Notes: generated by a model from the sequence alone, not told the origin. Positions 21,411-32,445 are shown, counted from the first letter of the stretch. The stretch is DNA of 64,000 bases from Bryoerythrophyllum caledonicum (GCA_963971425.1 OZ020514.1:17953406-18017405), one strand, 5' to 3'. Made by a program: numbers and translations.

Positions 21411-21761
21411 CAAGCAGCGCCCTCTACCTTGGATGTGACAGTAGGAAGGGTAATCTTGGAAGTTCGTGAGGTGAAGGACTCAGGAGTGTTAGTGTTGGAG
21501 GATCGTGATGGCAAGAAGTGGAAGGATCACACACGTAATTGTGCACTTTGCCACTTGCCACACATTGATGGGACAATACACCATGGTCTCTCTCACATCT
21601 CTGCTGGATTACGTTGTCGGTTGTGTGGTAGTGCCAAACAAGCAGCCACTATGGTTATTTGTGACTTATGTTCTACGGGGTGGCATTTAGAATGCTTAAC
21701 TCCACCTCTTTTGGAGGTACGAGTGGGTCAATGGTCTTGTCCTGAGTGTTTAGCACGTTGA
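21411..21761 (+). pseudogene. Integrase C-terminal tail ending in a PHD zinc finger
   Basis: In frame with the integrase across the stop at 21,408. The first about 60 residues form an SH3-like tail (VILEVREVKDSGVLVLEDRDG), then RNCALCHLPHIDG, shared with the gypsy copy at 32.4-35.0 kb. The last about 50 residues are a complete C4HC3 PHD finger: CRLC, then C-x2-C in VICDLC, His-x2-Cys in GWHLEC, LTPPL, and the final W-x-C-x2-C in QWSCPEC. It ends naturally at TGA 21,759. PHD fingers commonly bind histone H3 tails. Some retroelements carry integrase C-terminal chromodomains for targeting, so a targeting or tethering role is plausible but inferred. The related copy shows no PHD finger. Confidence 0.85.
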
Positions 21762-21959
21762 GGGTCTGAGTAGACAAAGTCTAGCATTAAAAATATATTG
21801 AAGGCGATTAACGATGGGGCTCTACTTGCACCTGGCCTGCCCTTTGTTTGTTCAGTCTTTTAGCATCTTTTTATGTGGATCACATTGGTTCTATGGTTCT
21901 GAGAGGTTTTCATTCGCGGTTATCATTCACTTTATATAAACTGTGTGGTTCATCGGTGT

Positions 21960-22005
21960 GAAAGGGGCTTCAGCACGGGCGAAGGGGGCGAGTAAAGGGG
22001 TACTT
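21960..22005 (+). promoter_or_regulatory. Candidate polypurine tract of the methyltransferase-bearing gypsy element
   Basis: GCGAAGGGGGCGAGTAAAGGGG (about 21,980-22,001), purine-rich and 0.2 kb after the integrase stop, at the position expected for plus-strand priming. The downstream sequence should begin the 3' LTR, but no matching 5' copy was found. Confidence 0.35.
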
Positions 22006-22009
22006 GGAG

Positions 22010-23200
22010 ACCGCTTATTATTTCTTGGTGTACGAGGTTATGGGCCATTTATTTCTTTTCCCTAAGTCTGGATTGCTGAAAGTGTGTAAGTGTGTATTGT
22101 ACTATTGTTTGATAGAGGTAACGGTGGTGGTTATGACACCGTTACTCTCGAGTTGTCTCTGACTGTGCGCTCTCACCTGATTAGCACAATGTTATCTTGG
22201 CACGATGCGGTAGTGCACGACATTGTTTCCAAATCCTCGTACTGTTTTCGTCAATATTGAAGTGATGCAAGACCATCATGTCAATCATTGTACAATGGAC
22301 TTTTTTTTGTGATTTTATATATCTTCATTTCTTATGTATGCAATAGAACTGATTATTTGATTTTATTTCTTAATTTGTATTTGAAATAATTAATTTGAAA
22401 ATGGATAACACAAGATTTGCAAATGACATGTGCATAATTATCGGCATTGGTCATGACGTGTGCAATTTTGGGTTGCTCTACTTCAATTGAGCTCTCATTG
22501 GTGGCATCGCCTTGTTAGTCAAACAAAACCAATCGGCACTAGGTACTGTCCATGAGTTGGTTATCCATGGCATGTCTTCTCCCTTTTACTCACTCTCACT
22601 TGTGGCTTTAGACAAAGGAGGGCACTAAATCTCACCTACTCTATACTTTGGTTATGGGCTCCCATGGTTTTTGGGCTTTTTAATTCTATATCAATTCTAG
22701 ATCTTTGAGATTAGATTTGAAAAAATATTTGTTGAGTTTCAACTTCTAAATTCCGCATCTTCTACATAAATGTTTGTGACATACAATGTCATTTGAGTCC
22801 TGAACTAGCTTAAGTGATCAGAATTGGGTGCCTCTAACTTACCTTACTAGGAATGGAATGTCCTCCGAAGCGATAAACCTCCCCACTCACATTGAAGACA
22901 TGCAGACCCCTTAAGCAAGAAACCATTGGTGCGAGGTGGGGCCAAAATTCCCGTATTATTTTATACTTGATAAGTAATATTCATAATTAAAAGATGTTTT
23001 AGTGCATGCCTAGGATCTTCAAAAGATGAGCATCAAATCTTGAAGACATTCTTCTGTGCAGCATTTAACGTGCCTGAATTTCCAGATTTAGATTGCACGT
23101 GTGATGTTCTTGAACCCAAAAAGGAAAGTTGCAAAACTACTTCCACCCTACACCTTTGGGTTGCAAAAGGATTCAAAGGAAAGAGAGGCTTGAGCAGAGG
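22010..23200. other. Gene-free stretch after the gypsy element
   Basis: May include 3' LTR remains of the gypsy element (to about 22,300), then AT-rich sequence. No coding block, inverted repeat or known motif was found. Confidence 0.4.
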
Positions 23201-23229
23201 GGACTCAAGTTTTGAGCGGTGGTGTCAAG

Positions 23230-23450
23230 GTCATCGTCCGCTGGTCGTGGAGGGGAAAGGCGTGGTGCACGGTCAAGAGCGATCGCAAATGTGACACGCA
23301 TCCCCCTATCGCGACGCAGCTAGCCTTGGTTGTTTGATCCTTTGAGGCCGTTTGATTAGGCGGTCTATCCGAGGTTGACAATTGGACAGCCTCCAACACA
23401 TCCTACCGGTCGATGGCATGCGTCCGCCCTACGCGGACGGCATAAATAGC
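23230..23450. repeat. GGACG/CGTCC-rich block with a hairpin-like palindrome
   Basis: GC-rich block ending in GCGTCCGCCCTACGCGGACGGC at about 23,420, a stem of CGTCCGC and GCGGACG with a 4-base loop, followed by a TATA-like ATAAATAG. The words match the clusters near both ends of the 24-kb insertion. Confidence 0.45.
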
Positions 23451-23646
23451 AGGCGAATCGCCACTCACCAAAACTTTAGTGGGTGAGCTAGACGCTATGA
23501 CTAGGAGCCTTATCTATCACCCCTTAAAGTCGCCACTTTACACTTCCACGTGCACCTAATCAATTAACTTAATTTCCGTACATGTTAATTTGTTTAGTAA
23601 CTTGTCAATTCAGTTAATTCTCAAGTAGGCGACATGCCTAGACGTC

Positions 23647-24660
23647 TGATTGCTTCAAAAGGGAAAGCCCTCAAGATTCATTGGGAAGAATAGGACGATC
23701 CCAATTGTAAAGTTGAAGAAAGATGGCAGGATGAAGAACAAAAACCTTGAATGTGCTCCACATGCAAAAAATATGTGAAAATGATCCACTTGGTGAAATT
23801 GTGGCCTACAGCCCAAGCGAGAATATGAGGGCCGCGGCGGGAAGGTCTTGCTAGCAGTTGCCTAAGTTCTCATTTCAGACATTGCTATCATGAAGTCACA
23901 ATTGCGGTTGGTGTATGCAATGCAAGGCCAAAGATAATGTTATATTCAAACATGGCTATGGTTTGGGTTGAAATTGTATTGCACAAAGATGTGCATTGGC
24001 GCACCATGGCCGGTCGTATCGTTGACCTCTTAGATTGTAGCCAACATTTTATTTACACTACTTGGAGTCAACCAAGTGATTGTTGGCCTTGTGGATTAAA
24101 CCAACACTCTGGCGGGAACTTGGATGAAATACAACCACGGCGAGCGCATGCGAAAGAGTTTCACGCCCATAACTATAGAGACTATCCTTATGGCAAAGAT
24201 CAACATGCCTCCCCCTTTACATATGGTAATCCAAGTGAAGGCCATTATTACAAGAGCGGTCAATACAATACCGGAAGCTACACCCCTTCTACTTTTACAG
24301 ATGCACATACGAGGAATACATATGAGACGTACTTGAATCCTTGGAGGGAGGAGCCGCAACAAATCATACCAGATAATGTTCCTGCTACCTTCTATGAATA
24401 TGGAAGAAGCATGCATGGAAATTATCATACTCCACCTGCATCCATTTGAAGTTCTCGTGACCGAAGAGTGGATGATTTTGAGAGGCAAATGCGTGAAGCC
24501 ACCATCCAAAGCCAAGAAGAATACATCCGCAAACTTGAAGACGATTCCCGCTTCATGTAATAGCAATATAATTCAATGTGTGACATGTATTCAGGTGGGC
24601 CACATTCTAGTGGTGCAGGGCCAGGTCATAGATATGATAGCGACTCTAGTGAAGATTGAG
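23647..24660 (+). pseudogene. Unrecognised degenerate gene remnant, possible BED-finger/hAT relation
   Basis: A short start at 23,637 (MPRRLIASKGKALKIHW) runs to a CSTCKKYVKM segment that could be half of a BED-type zinc finger. A 170-codon ORF (23,937-24,449) follows, rich in His/Tyr/Asn/Pro, then a frame with RRVDDFERQMREATIQSQEEY (coiled coil) and an acidic end DSDSSED at about 24,655. I do not recognise a transposase core, and several stops and frame changes are present. The order zinc finger - long gap - disordered acidic tail would suit an internally deleted transposon gene. This is a guess from composition. Confidence 0.25.
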
Positions 24661-25129
24661 TATGCATTAACGTACTTTAAATATAGTCTAGATAAGTGAT
24701 GTCGTAGTAGTTGATCACAATTTTTAGTATTATTAGAAATATTTGAATGTTTTTTCCAGTAGGATATATGTTAATATTGCGGCCAATTCAATATATACGA
24801 GGAATGTATGTTACCTTATTAGTAATCAGATGTTTTGATTTATTGTGAATGTTATATGAGATGTAAGAAGTGTCTACGAAGTATGTTTGGTGTGAAATTG
24901 CCTTAAGCTCTTACGGGTTATACATCATGTTTGTCTTCAAAACAATTGCTCATGTAATATTTTTCAACACCATTATTTAGGGAATTTGCCTCCATGACTT
25001 CCACTCTTCTCCAAGTTCCAATTTCTCTATCCATCAATGACATATTATAGAGTTTGGTAGGGAAATTTTTCAAATTTTCACATTTTTTACTGAGCATAAA
25101 TGCATGTTCCAGTGGCATGAGTAAGAGGG

Positions 25130-27310
25130 AAACATAAAATTTTGTTTTATATGATTAATCGTAGGATCTTAATTAAAAATTATCTAGTGATGTAGTAACA
25201 AAATTTCACAAAATTTGACTGCACAGATTGTATAAATATGTTTTGGGATGACAATCAAACGGTCAAGAAGAAGGGACACACCATATGTTGTAGTAGAAAA
25301 AAGAAAATGTAAAAAATAGGAAGATCTCTAAGTCTTACGTATAGAAGAAGAAGATTCTTTTGGGTTCCTTGAATTACAATGCTTGAAAAGGTATGGCTTT
25401 GATTGATGTGCTATTTTTTTTGACACGAAGGAATTTTCTTTTCACATATTGAAAAAAAGTAATACCTTGTATATGTGTGAAAACTCTGAACATGAATGTG
25501 AACTTTTAGAAAATTTAATGTGAATGCCCGAAGTCCCCATATTTCTATTTTTTAGGTACTAACTCTCAAACCATGAATCCAGAGGAACTATCAAAAAGAC
25601 TTCCACGAAACTCTTCTTAAGGATAATTTCGTGAAACATTCTCAAAAGGGAAAAAAAATCCCAAATTTTGGAACATGTATACAATCAATAAAAACCCCAC
25701 GAGGATGAATGGGCAAATAGGGGTTGAATATCTCTATATTTATATCCCCTAAAGGCCCATGGCATTTTCACACCACAAGCACTTCAAAACTGCTCGTTAG
25801 AGTGCAATGAGTAATGAGGTAATCAAAAACTTTTATTTGTACATCTAACCATAGGATCTAAATTAAGACTTGTTCATTAATGTCTATTAAAAAAATCATA
25901 AACTTTGACCACATGGATTGAAAGATTGTAGTGTTTGAAGTCGAGAAAATCGTTCTTTTTCTTCCTTGCGTTGAGTAGATGAGCTGACTTTGACTTTACT
26001 TGGTGATATTTTTTTGCAATACACAAGGTTTGAAAACATTACCATCATGTTAATCATGATGTCCTTTCCTTGCACAACAATTTTTAGAGGTAGAAAAGGA
26101 GTGTAGCGTATTCAAAACAAATGTAAATGGAGTAGAGGTTCAAAAATTGCCAATTCACGTTATATTTTTTTGTAAACTAAATATATTTTAGAATGATAAT
26201 CCGAATGGTCAATGTAAAGGTTTAGACCACATCTTGTAGTAGAAAATATAAAATGTAAGAATATAAAGATATCATAGTTTTATGTGGAAAAGAAGAAATT
26301 TTTGGTACCTTGTTTGATAAGGTGTGACAATGCAATGTATGTTTGACTTAGATTGTTATGCTATTTTCCACTTAATCCCTAGGGTACTATGACAATTTCA
26401 CACCAAAAACACTTCAAAATAGTTGGATTCCAGTGCAATGAATAAAGAAGTAAACAAAACCTTTGATTTCTAGTTTTGACCATAGGATCTCAAATACAAC
26501 TTATTCATTAAAATACTCAAAAAAATTCACAAACTACGATAGCACGGATTGAAAGATCTACGTGTTTCAAATCAAACAAGCGGTTCATTTTCTTCCTTGT
26601 GTTCAATGGATCAGCAGACTTTGATATCACTTGGTATGAAATGTTTGCACTACACTAAGTCTGAATCTATTACCATTGTTTGAGCATGATGTAAATTCCT
26701 TACACACCAAATTTTAGAGGTAGAGGAGGGGGGTAGCATATTCAAAACAATTGTGCATGGAGTAGAGGTTCAAGAACTGCCAATTTGTGTTTTAATTTTT
26801 TGTGAAATTAATATGTTTTAGATTGATAATCCAAAAGGTCAATAAGATGATTTACACTACACATTGCTGCCAGAAAAAAAAAGTAAAAAAAATAATATCT
26901 CTAAGTTTTATGTGGATAAGAAGTTTTTTTCGTACCTTGCTCGACAATGTGTGAAAATGTTTGACTTGGTTTTGTCTGCTATTTTTCACTAAAGACGATA
27001 ACCTTTTTTTGACAGTGTAAAGGGAAAAAATATTACTTGCTAGTATTGAAAATCTCACATTCGATAGAGTGTTCCAACAAAAGTTTTTAGAGGTGCCTGA
27101 CGTGCCCGCTCTCTTCATCAGAAATTCAAAACCCTATAACTTTTTTCATAGAATGTCCGATTTAGGAAAGAATTAGACTGATACAAAGCTTTTAGCAATT
27201 TCCATCTACATTAAAAATTTCAAAGAGGAATGTTACAAATTGACACCACAGGAACTTGCCCAAATCTTCATGAGTCCCTGGAGGGCACTCTTGAGCCTTT
27301 AGAGGTTAAA
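25130..27310 (+). repeat. Non-coding repeat array, about 625-bp tandem units
   Basis: The unit starting at 25,768 (TTTTCACACCACAAGCACTTC) recurs at 26,393 (TTTCACACCAAAAACACTTC). It keeps the same internal order: ACCATAGGATCT, a GATTGAAAGAT segment, TCTTCCTTG, TTTTAGAGGTAGA, GGAGTAGAGGTTCAA and a GATAATCC segment. A partial third copy lies at 25,130-25,470. The array passes at about 26,830 into the segment shared with 9,935-10,450. No ORF of interest is present. The copies are clearly diverged, so the array is old. Confidence 0.7.
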
Positions 27311-28370
27311 CATGTTTTATTCTTGATATATATAGGACGTGAACAAATGATGAAATGGGATTCCTTCAAATACAAACAATACATTGTACAAAATAGTAAC
27401 CGCATAGACAATTTGATATTGTCAAAGAAGCTATAAGTATTAACCCATTAAGAGGCAAAGTTTCAAGGTGAGCTTCTATAAATCTAGGGCACAATTTTAG
27501 AAAGTGGATTTTTGATTCAAAGTCTTCAGAGTATGTGTGAGGATGGGATTAGGTATGAGGTACGTGGGAATGTAATTGTTTTTCCTTTGGGAGCTATAGA
27601 ATAATACTTACGCCGAACCCGACTTTTGTTTGAAAGAAGGCAGTTCGGAAAAGTTGAACCAAAATGAGAGATTTATTATGCAACTCAATAACACATTACA
27701 GTCTGAATTCTAAAAAATATGACGTTTCATAGTGTATAAAGTGCACTCCAAAAAGATTCATGTTTGTTGGGCACAATGAAAAAACACTCAATCAACATTT
27801 TCCTTTGTTTCCACAAGAATAGAGGAGATTTTGACTTGATTTTCATTTTATTTTTTATGCAACAAAAAACAATCAAGACGTTTTTTTCACCATTTGGATT
27901 TGCAAAAAATAAAAATGAATTTATAAGAAATTACAAAGGTTTTGGTCATTTTTTGTATCCCCGCACCTTTCACAATATTTTTGGAAATGAAGAAACCCCT
28001 AATTAGTAGAACGGGGTCCATCATAGTAAATTTTGGACACTTGATAATCTTTAGAGTTTCTTTTTTATTTTAAAAATAAGCAATGGCACAAAATAGGGGG
28101 GTACTGCTACACAAATGAGTGCCCGCTTGAGGGGCCCACTCGTCTTCAATGCAAAGACTAGGTTTATTGTCCGGGTCCAAGGCCTACTAATTGTGTATAA
28201 AACCTTCTTCATCCTATGTACACAAATTTTTGGATTCATAATTTGAATGTAAGTACCACACAAAGTTAGAAATGGATACTTTGAGCAACTCCAAAATTTT
28301 GCTAGATGTCTCTATTGACATTGAGATTTTCCATACATGCAGAGAATATTACGTTCTTTGAAGATGTCAA
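27310..28370. other. Gene-free AT-rich stretch
   Basis: No recognisable gene. Short ORFs here are low-complexity Phe/Lys-rich noise. Confidence 0.4.
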
Positions 28371-28374
28371 AAAA

Positions 28375-28995
28375 ATTCTTATTTTTAGTGTATAAAAACC
28401 TTTTTACACATTTTTATACATTTCAAGCTAGCGGAGAAAAAAAACTTCATCTTTTATACATAAAACGTAGAGATCTTCATATTTTTTACTTTTCATTTTT
28501 TTATAACAATATGTGGTGTAAACCTTCTAATTGACTGTTTAGATTATCATTCATAAACACATTAAGTTCTCAAAAAAATAAATCGTGAATCAACAATATT
28601 TGAACCTCCACTCCTTATACACTTGTTTTGAACATGCTACACCCCTTTTCTACCTCTAGAAAAAGTTGTACACGAGACTAACATCATGCTCAACACAATG
28701 GTAAAAGATTAAGACCTTGTATAGTGCAACAATTTATTACCAAGCGAAGTCAAAATCTTGCGACCTACTCAAGGCAAGGAAGAAGATGAACCATTTTCTT
28801 GACTTCTAACAATGTAATCCTTCAATCCGTGCAGTCAAAGTGTATGAGATTTTGTGGTTATGTTACTTAGTTAGTCTATATGGAGATCCTATGATAAAAA
28901 GAATAAATATAAGGTTTTGTTTGTTCCTTACTCATTGCACTAGAATCAACAATTTTGAAATGTTTTTGGTGTGAAATTGTCACGAGGTTTGTGGG
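28375..28995 (-). repeat. Inverted copy of the about 625-bp repeat unit
   Basis: Read on the minus strand this segment follows the same order as 25,768-26,990, including the reverse complements of ACCACATATTGTT, GGAGGTTCAAA, TCTACCTCTA, TCTTCCTTGC and CACCAAAAACATTTC. It forms, with the direct copies, a large inverted arrangement around about 27.7 kb. Confidence 0.65.
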
Positions 28996-29447
28996 GTTAT
29001 AGAAATATAATTTAATAGAATTAAAAATACACCCTTGCATAAGAATATCCAAAAAAAATATTTAAAAAATTAAGAATAGATATGTATATACCATCCAAAT
29101 TTCAAAAGCATGTAATGCGTTTTGAACTAATACTATAGTTCCATGTGTCGTTGAAGCGTGTGATGCCCATGCAAGTTCAGTCCGTTTCTTGCAAAAAAAA
29201 AACTAGTTGATGGACAGGAATAATCTTATCACCTGGAAAATTCCCATATGATAGATGTAATATGTCATCTCCGTACTGGAAGTCACAATTGAGAATCTCT
29301 CGTATCGTCCACCATTCTACCAGTACGCATACCCTTTGAACTTGGAGGCATGAATGGCTGCAAATTGTATGACGCCCGGGTGTGGATTCTCACTGCCATT
29401 TATTCGTTCTGGTGTTTCATTTTTGTTGGGTCTGGTCTTGATTGCGC

Positions 29448-30266
29448 TTAATTAGACAATTTTGCAGCAAACTCCCAAAACAGTTCAATGCCAGGGGCTG
29501 CTTCAATCTGAATTTTTAAAATATTGGCATCTCGACCTCTCTTGGATACGTTGTCCACTGCAGTCACTCTCGCCGTTGCAAGAATTGCAATTAAATGCGC
29601 TATTAGAACTTGTTCCTCTCGTCTTCCCTCTTCAGAGTTCCACAAGCCCACAGATCGACGCATGTTCCGATTTATAGCAAACGGCTTCATTTGAGCGACA
29701 AACAAATCCGCCTTCAAAACTACACCATTGAAAGCTTCGTCATCTCCTCAATGTTCTCTCCCATATTTTGCCAGCAGGTTCTTTGAATTCCATAGTGCAT
29801 CATGCATCCTACTCTCTAGAAACTTCAAATACCCTTGCTTTTTTGTCTCTGCGAACGAATTCAACATATGCAACACACCCATCATGTATTGTGACATTTC
29901 AATCTTAAATTTGTTGAAGCCTTCATCAGGATATCTCACATACTTGCTTTTTAAAGCTTGTACAATATTTTCTTCATAGAATTTTACGATCAATTCCATG
30001 AAAAAATCCTTCTTCTCCTGTTATAGGATGTCCTAAATTGGGTGCAAGTTTGGCGCACCAAAAACACCTTCTGTTTCTTCTTGTCCATTGGCATCTTTGT
30101 TTGGTGATGAATTGGAACTTGAAAGTTCAAACTCTTCAAAGTTTTTAATAAAAACTTTGGAAATTTTGACGGAATCTTCCCCTCCCAAAATAAATATTAC
30201 TTTTCTACTTCCAAAGATGGGGAGCCAATGGATGGATTGCGCTAGCCACAACCACTCTGCATTCAC
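29448..30266 (-). pseudogene. Hypothetical protein, one frame with three or four stops
   Basis: On the minus strand a single frame starting at ATG 30,266 (MNAEWLWLAQSIHW) continues to 29,448, interrupted only at 30,033, shortly after it, and at 29,748. The N-terminus is hydrophobic. The middle is acidic with a Ser/Asn-rich linker (ELSSSNSSPNKDANGQE), then a helical block (FYEENIVQALKSKYVRYPDEG, IEMSQYMMGVLHML). I recognise no domain. Conservation of one frame over 270 codons suggests a former gene of the 24-kb insertion. Confidence 0.35.
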
Positions 30267-30304
30267 TCAAAAAATGAGAGGGGAGTAGAAAAGTGAGGAA
30301 AAAG

Positions 30305-30655
30305 AGGAGGCGGATGGCTTTTTACAGATGTCGTTCGGCCACTCGGGCATCCGCCTGATTGGACGGCAGAGATCAATTGGTCAATCAATCGAACGGTTGT
30401 TTGCCATCCGCACAAGCAAACCTCCTTAAGCCATCCGCCCGATTGGACGCCGGCGTGCCGTCTGCCATATTGGACGGCCGTGAAGCCCTTTAACATAATC
30501 CAACAGCCACGATTTTTGCCAATAATTTATCCCAATTTTATTTTTAACATCATTTTTATTCTATGTCCGTGGTAAATTCTTATTTCCACCAGACGTTCCA
30601 TTCGAACGGACGTTCGGACGTTGCCGACCGCCGGACGTATCTGGACGCTTCGGCC
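30305..30655. repeat. GGACG/ACGTT-rich subterminal cluster (right)
   Basis: About 350 bp with repeated ATCCGCC, TTGGACGGC, AACGGACGTTCGGACGTTG and GGACGTATCTGGACG. It lies just inside the right end of the 24-kb insertion and shares the words CCAGACGTT and GGACG with the left cluster at 6,439-6,640. Confidence 0.45.
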
Positions 30656-30671
30656 CTTTAGAACGTTAGAT

Positions 30672-30690
30672 TGATAACTCAGATGGCAAA
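30672..30690. repeat. Right terminal inverted repeat and target-site duplication
   Basis: TGATAACTCAG (30,672-30,682) is the reverse complement of CTGAGTTATCA and matches the left end at 10 of 11 positions. ATGGCAAA (30,683-30,690) repeats the 8 bp left of the insertion with one transition, and the copia reading frame resumes within it. Confidence 0.6.
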
Positions 30691-31995
30691 GAGACACTCT
30701 CAAGTTGAAAGAGTGGACTTCCTTGCGACCTTTATCTCATTGCAAAATTCAACATTATTCGGTGCATTGTTGCGCTTGGAGCCGCATTAGATTTGAAGAT
30801 TTATCAAATGGATGTGAAGATCGCATTTTTGAATGGCGATTTGGAAGAGGACATCTACATGAGCCAACCACAAGATTTTGAGAAGATGGACTTTGACCAT
30901 CTTGTGTGGAAGCTCACAATTTGTTGTACAGACTGATGCAATCACCTAGGGCTAGGTACGAACGGATCGAATCATTTTCCATCAAAGAGAGCTTTACAAG
31001 AAGTGAAGCGGATTACACATTGTACATCAAGCAAACAAGTGAGTACTTGTTGATAGAATTCATCTATGAGGATGACTTCATCACTTGGCTAGCCTTTTGA
31101 TGTGGCTCAAAGTTGATGTGACTCAAAGGCAAGCTCGATGAGGAGTTTAACATGATTCATCTTGACGAGTTCAAATTTTGTCTTGGTGTGGAATTTGTAA
31201 GGAACCGCAAGGCACACACCACGACCATGAACCAAAAAAATTCATTGAAAAGGTACTCAAGCGCTTTAATATGGAAGAGTGCAAGCCCATCGGTACACCA
31301 CTTGATTCAAATGTCAAGTTTTTGAAGATCTTGGAGGATGAGTTTCAAGCCATTCAAGGTGATACAAACGGCGTGCTATACAAGAGTGGAGTTGGGTCAT
31401 TGATGTATGCCATAGTGGCCACATGGGCTGAATTTGCTTTTGCGGTGAGCATGGTGAGCCAATTCATCTCTTAGAGTGGTCCATCTCTTTGAAGTGTGGT
31501 GAAGCGCAAATGCGGTATTTGCAAGGTACCAAGAACGACAAATTGTTGTTTGGTGAATAGGATATTGTTTTAAGGGGCTATAGCGATGCACATTGGGTTG
31601 GAGATGCAAACAAATGTCGTTCAACAACGAAATATGTGTTCTTTGTTGAAGATGGTGCCATTTCTTGGAATTGCATAAGGCAACCCACCATTTCTTTGTC
31701 TATGACGGAGGCGAAGTACATGGAAACTAGCCAAAATACGAAGGAGGTCATTTGGCTTTGCAAGTTTTTGGCAGATGTGGGTTTTGTTTAAGAAATAGCA
31801 ATGACCATCATGGGTGACAATCAAAGGTGCATAGCCCTTGCAAAGAACCCAACACACCACTTCCGCACAAAGCACATTGATGTGCAACATCACTTCATTC
31901 GTGAGAAGTTGGAGATAGCGGAAATTGGCTTGAAGTATTGCCCAATGGAAAACATGGTGGCCGATGTGTTGACGAAGGCACTTGCGAGAGAGTAA
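30683..31995 (+). pseudogene. Ty1/copia retrotransposon, 3' part (RT and RNase H)
   Basis: Resumes where the copy at 4.5-6.4 kb stops, with a SQVE..VDF segment and AKFNIIRCIVALGAALDLK (frame changes aside). Then come YQMDVKIAFLNGDLEEDIYM (first RT Asp) and LLIEFIYEDDFI (the YVDD site, now YEDD). CLGVEF and KFIEKVLKRFNMEECKPIGTPLD lead to the RNase H with YSDAHWVGD, MTEAKYM and GDNQRCIALAKNP. The end HFIREKLEIAEIGLKYCPMENMVADVLTKAL is typical of copia, with the stop at 31,993. Stops and frame changes occur at about 31,100, 31,475, 31,558 and 31,789. It complements the left half without overlap apart from the target duplication. Confidence 0.88.
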
Positions 31996-32054
31996 CATCA
32001 ATGGATAGCTATGGCAATAGGATTGCGAGACGGAAAATACTCTCAAAGTGAGAG

Positions 32055-32445
32055 TGTAAAGTTTAGAGTTGCTCGTAGTTTTTACAACATTGTAAATAGC
32101 TATCGAGGTATATTTAGAGGAGAAAGTAAATGGGGAGAAAAAGCGGAGAGGTGAACGAAACTTGAGAGGTACATGTATGGTGCAAGGTCAAAAAGGTAGG
32201 ACCAATCCACATGTCTTGTATGGGATAAGCAAGGACAAGTGGGTGGCCATGAGTTGGCATAGAAGAACTTGCAAGTTGCTTGAGAAGCCACTTATAAGAT
32301 GCATGAGAGGTCACTAAGTCGTAGTATAAGTAAAGGCCATTGAAAGAAGGCAAGATCTCAGTTTAAACATTGTTTGTACTACCTTGTGTGTCTTTCACTT
32401 GCTTGTGGAACCATCTCTCTACTTCTTTTAACATCAATAAATAGT
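32055..32445 (+). repeat. Candidate 3' LTR of the split copia element
   Basis: A purine-rich CAAAGTGAGAG (32,044-32,054) is directly followed by TGTAAAGTTTAG, a plausible LTR start. The segment contains a TATA-like GTATAAGTAAAGG and a late CAATAAATAG. No 5' copy is visible in front of the left half, so the boundaries are estimates. Confidence 0.4.

Larger units (their letters stand above)
13860..22010 (+). mobile_element. Ty3/gypsy retrotransposon encoding a C5-DNA methyltransferase and a PHD finger
   Basis: Domain order is Gag, two CCHC knuckles, protease, DNA methyltransferase, RT, RNase H, integrase, PHD finger. From about 14,584 to about 20,910 all parts lie in one reading frame, interrupted only by single stops at 14,983, 17,224, 18,280, 18,634, 19,201 and 19,705. 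Frameshifts occur near 14,580 and 20,910, with further stops at 21,051 and 21,408. The ancestor thus seems to have made one polyprotein with the methyltransferase inserted between protease and RT. RT-RNase H-integrase order marks Ty3/gypsy. A polypurine-rich stretch follows at about 21,980-22,000. I could not match a pair of LTRs, so the outer limits are uncertain. Confidence 0.85.
6430..30682. mobile_element. 24.25-kb composite insertion splitting the copia element
   Basis: The copia reading frame stops at 6,429 and resumes at 30,683 with the next conserved residues of the RT domain, so everything between arrived later. The ends are imperfect inverted repeats flanked by a near-identical 8-bp duplication, the size produced by hAT transposases. 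A hAT-like transposase remnant lies 0.5 kb inside the left end. Short GGACG/ACGTT-rich clusters sit just inside both ends. The interior also holds the methyltransferase-bearing gypsy element (13.9-22.0 kb), repeats and unrecognised ORFs, best explained by later nesting. An alternative is successive independent insertions near one point, but the exact frame rejoin argues for one primary event. Confidence 0.6.

Noticed and set aside
11013-22300. LTR pair for the DNMT gypsy element
   Set aside because: No stretch before 13,950 matches the sequence after 21,990. The 11.0-kb LTR-like segment has no downstream copy.
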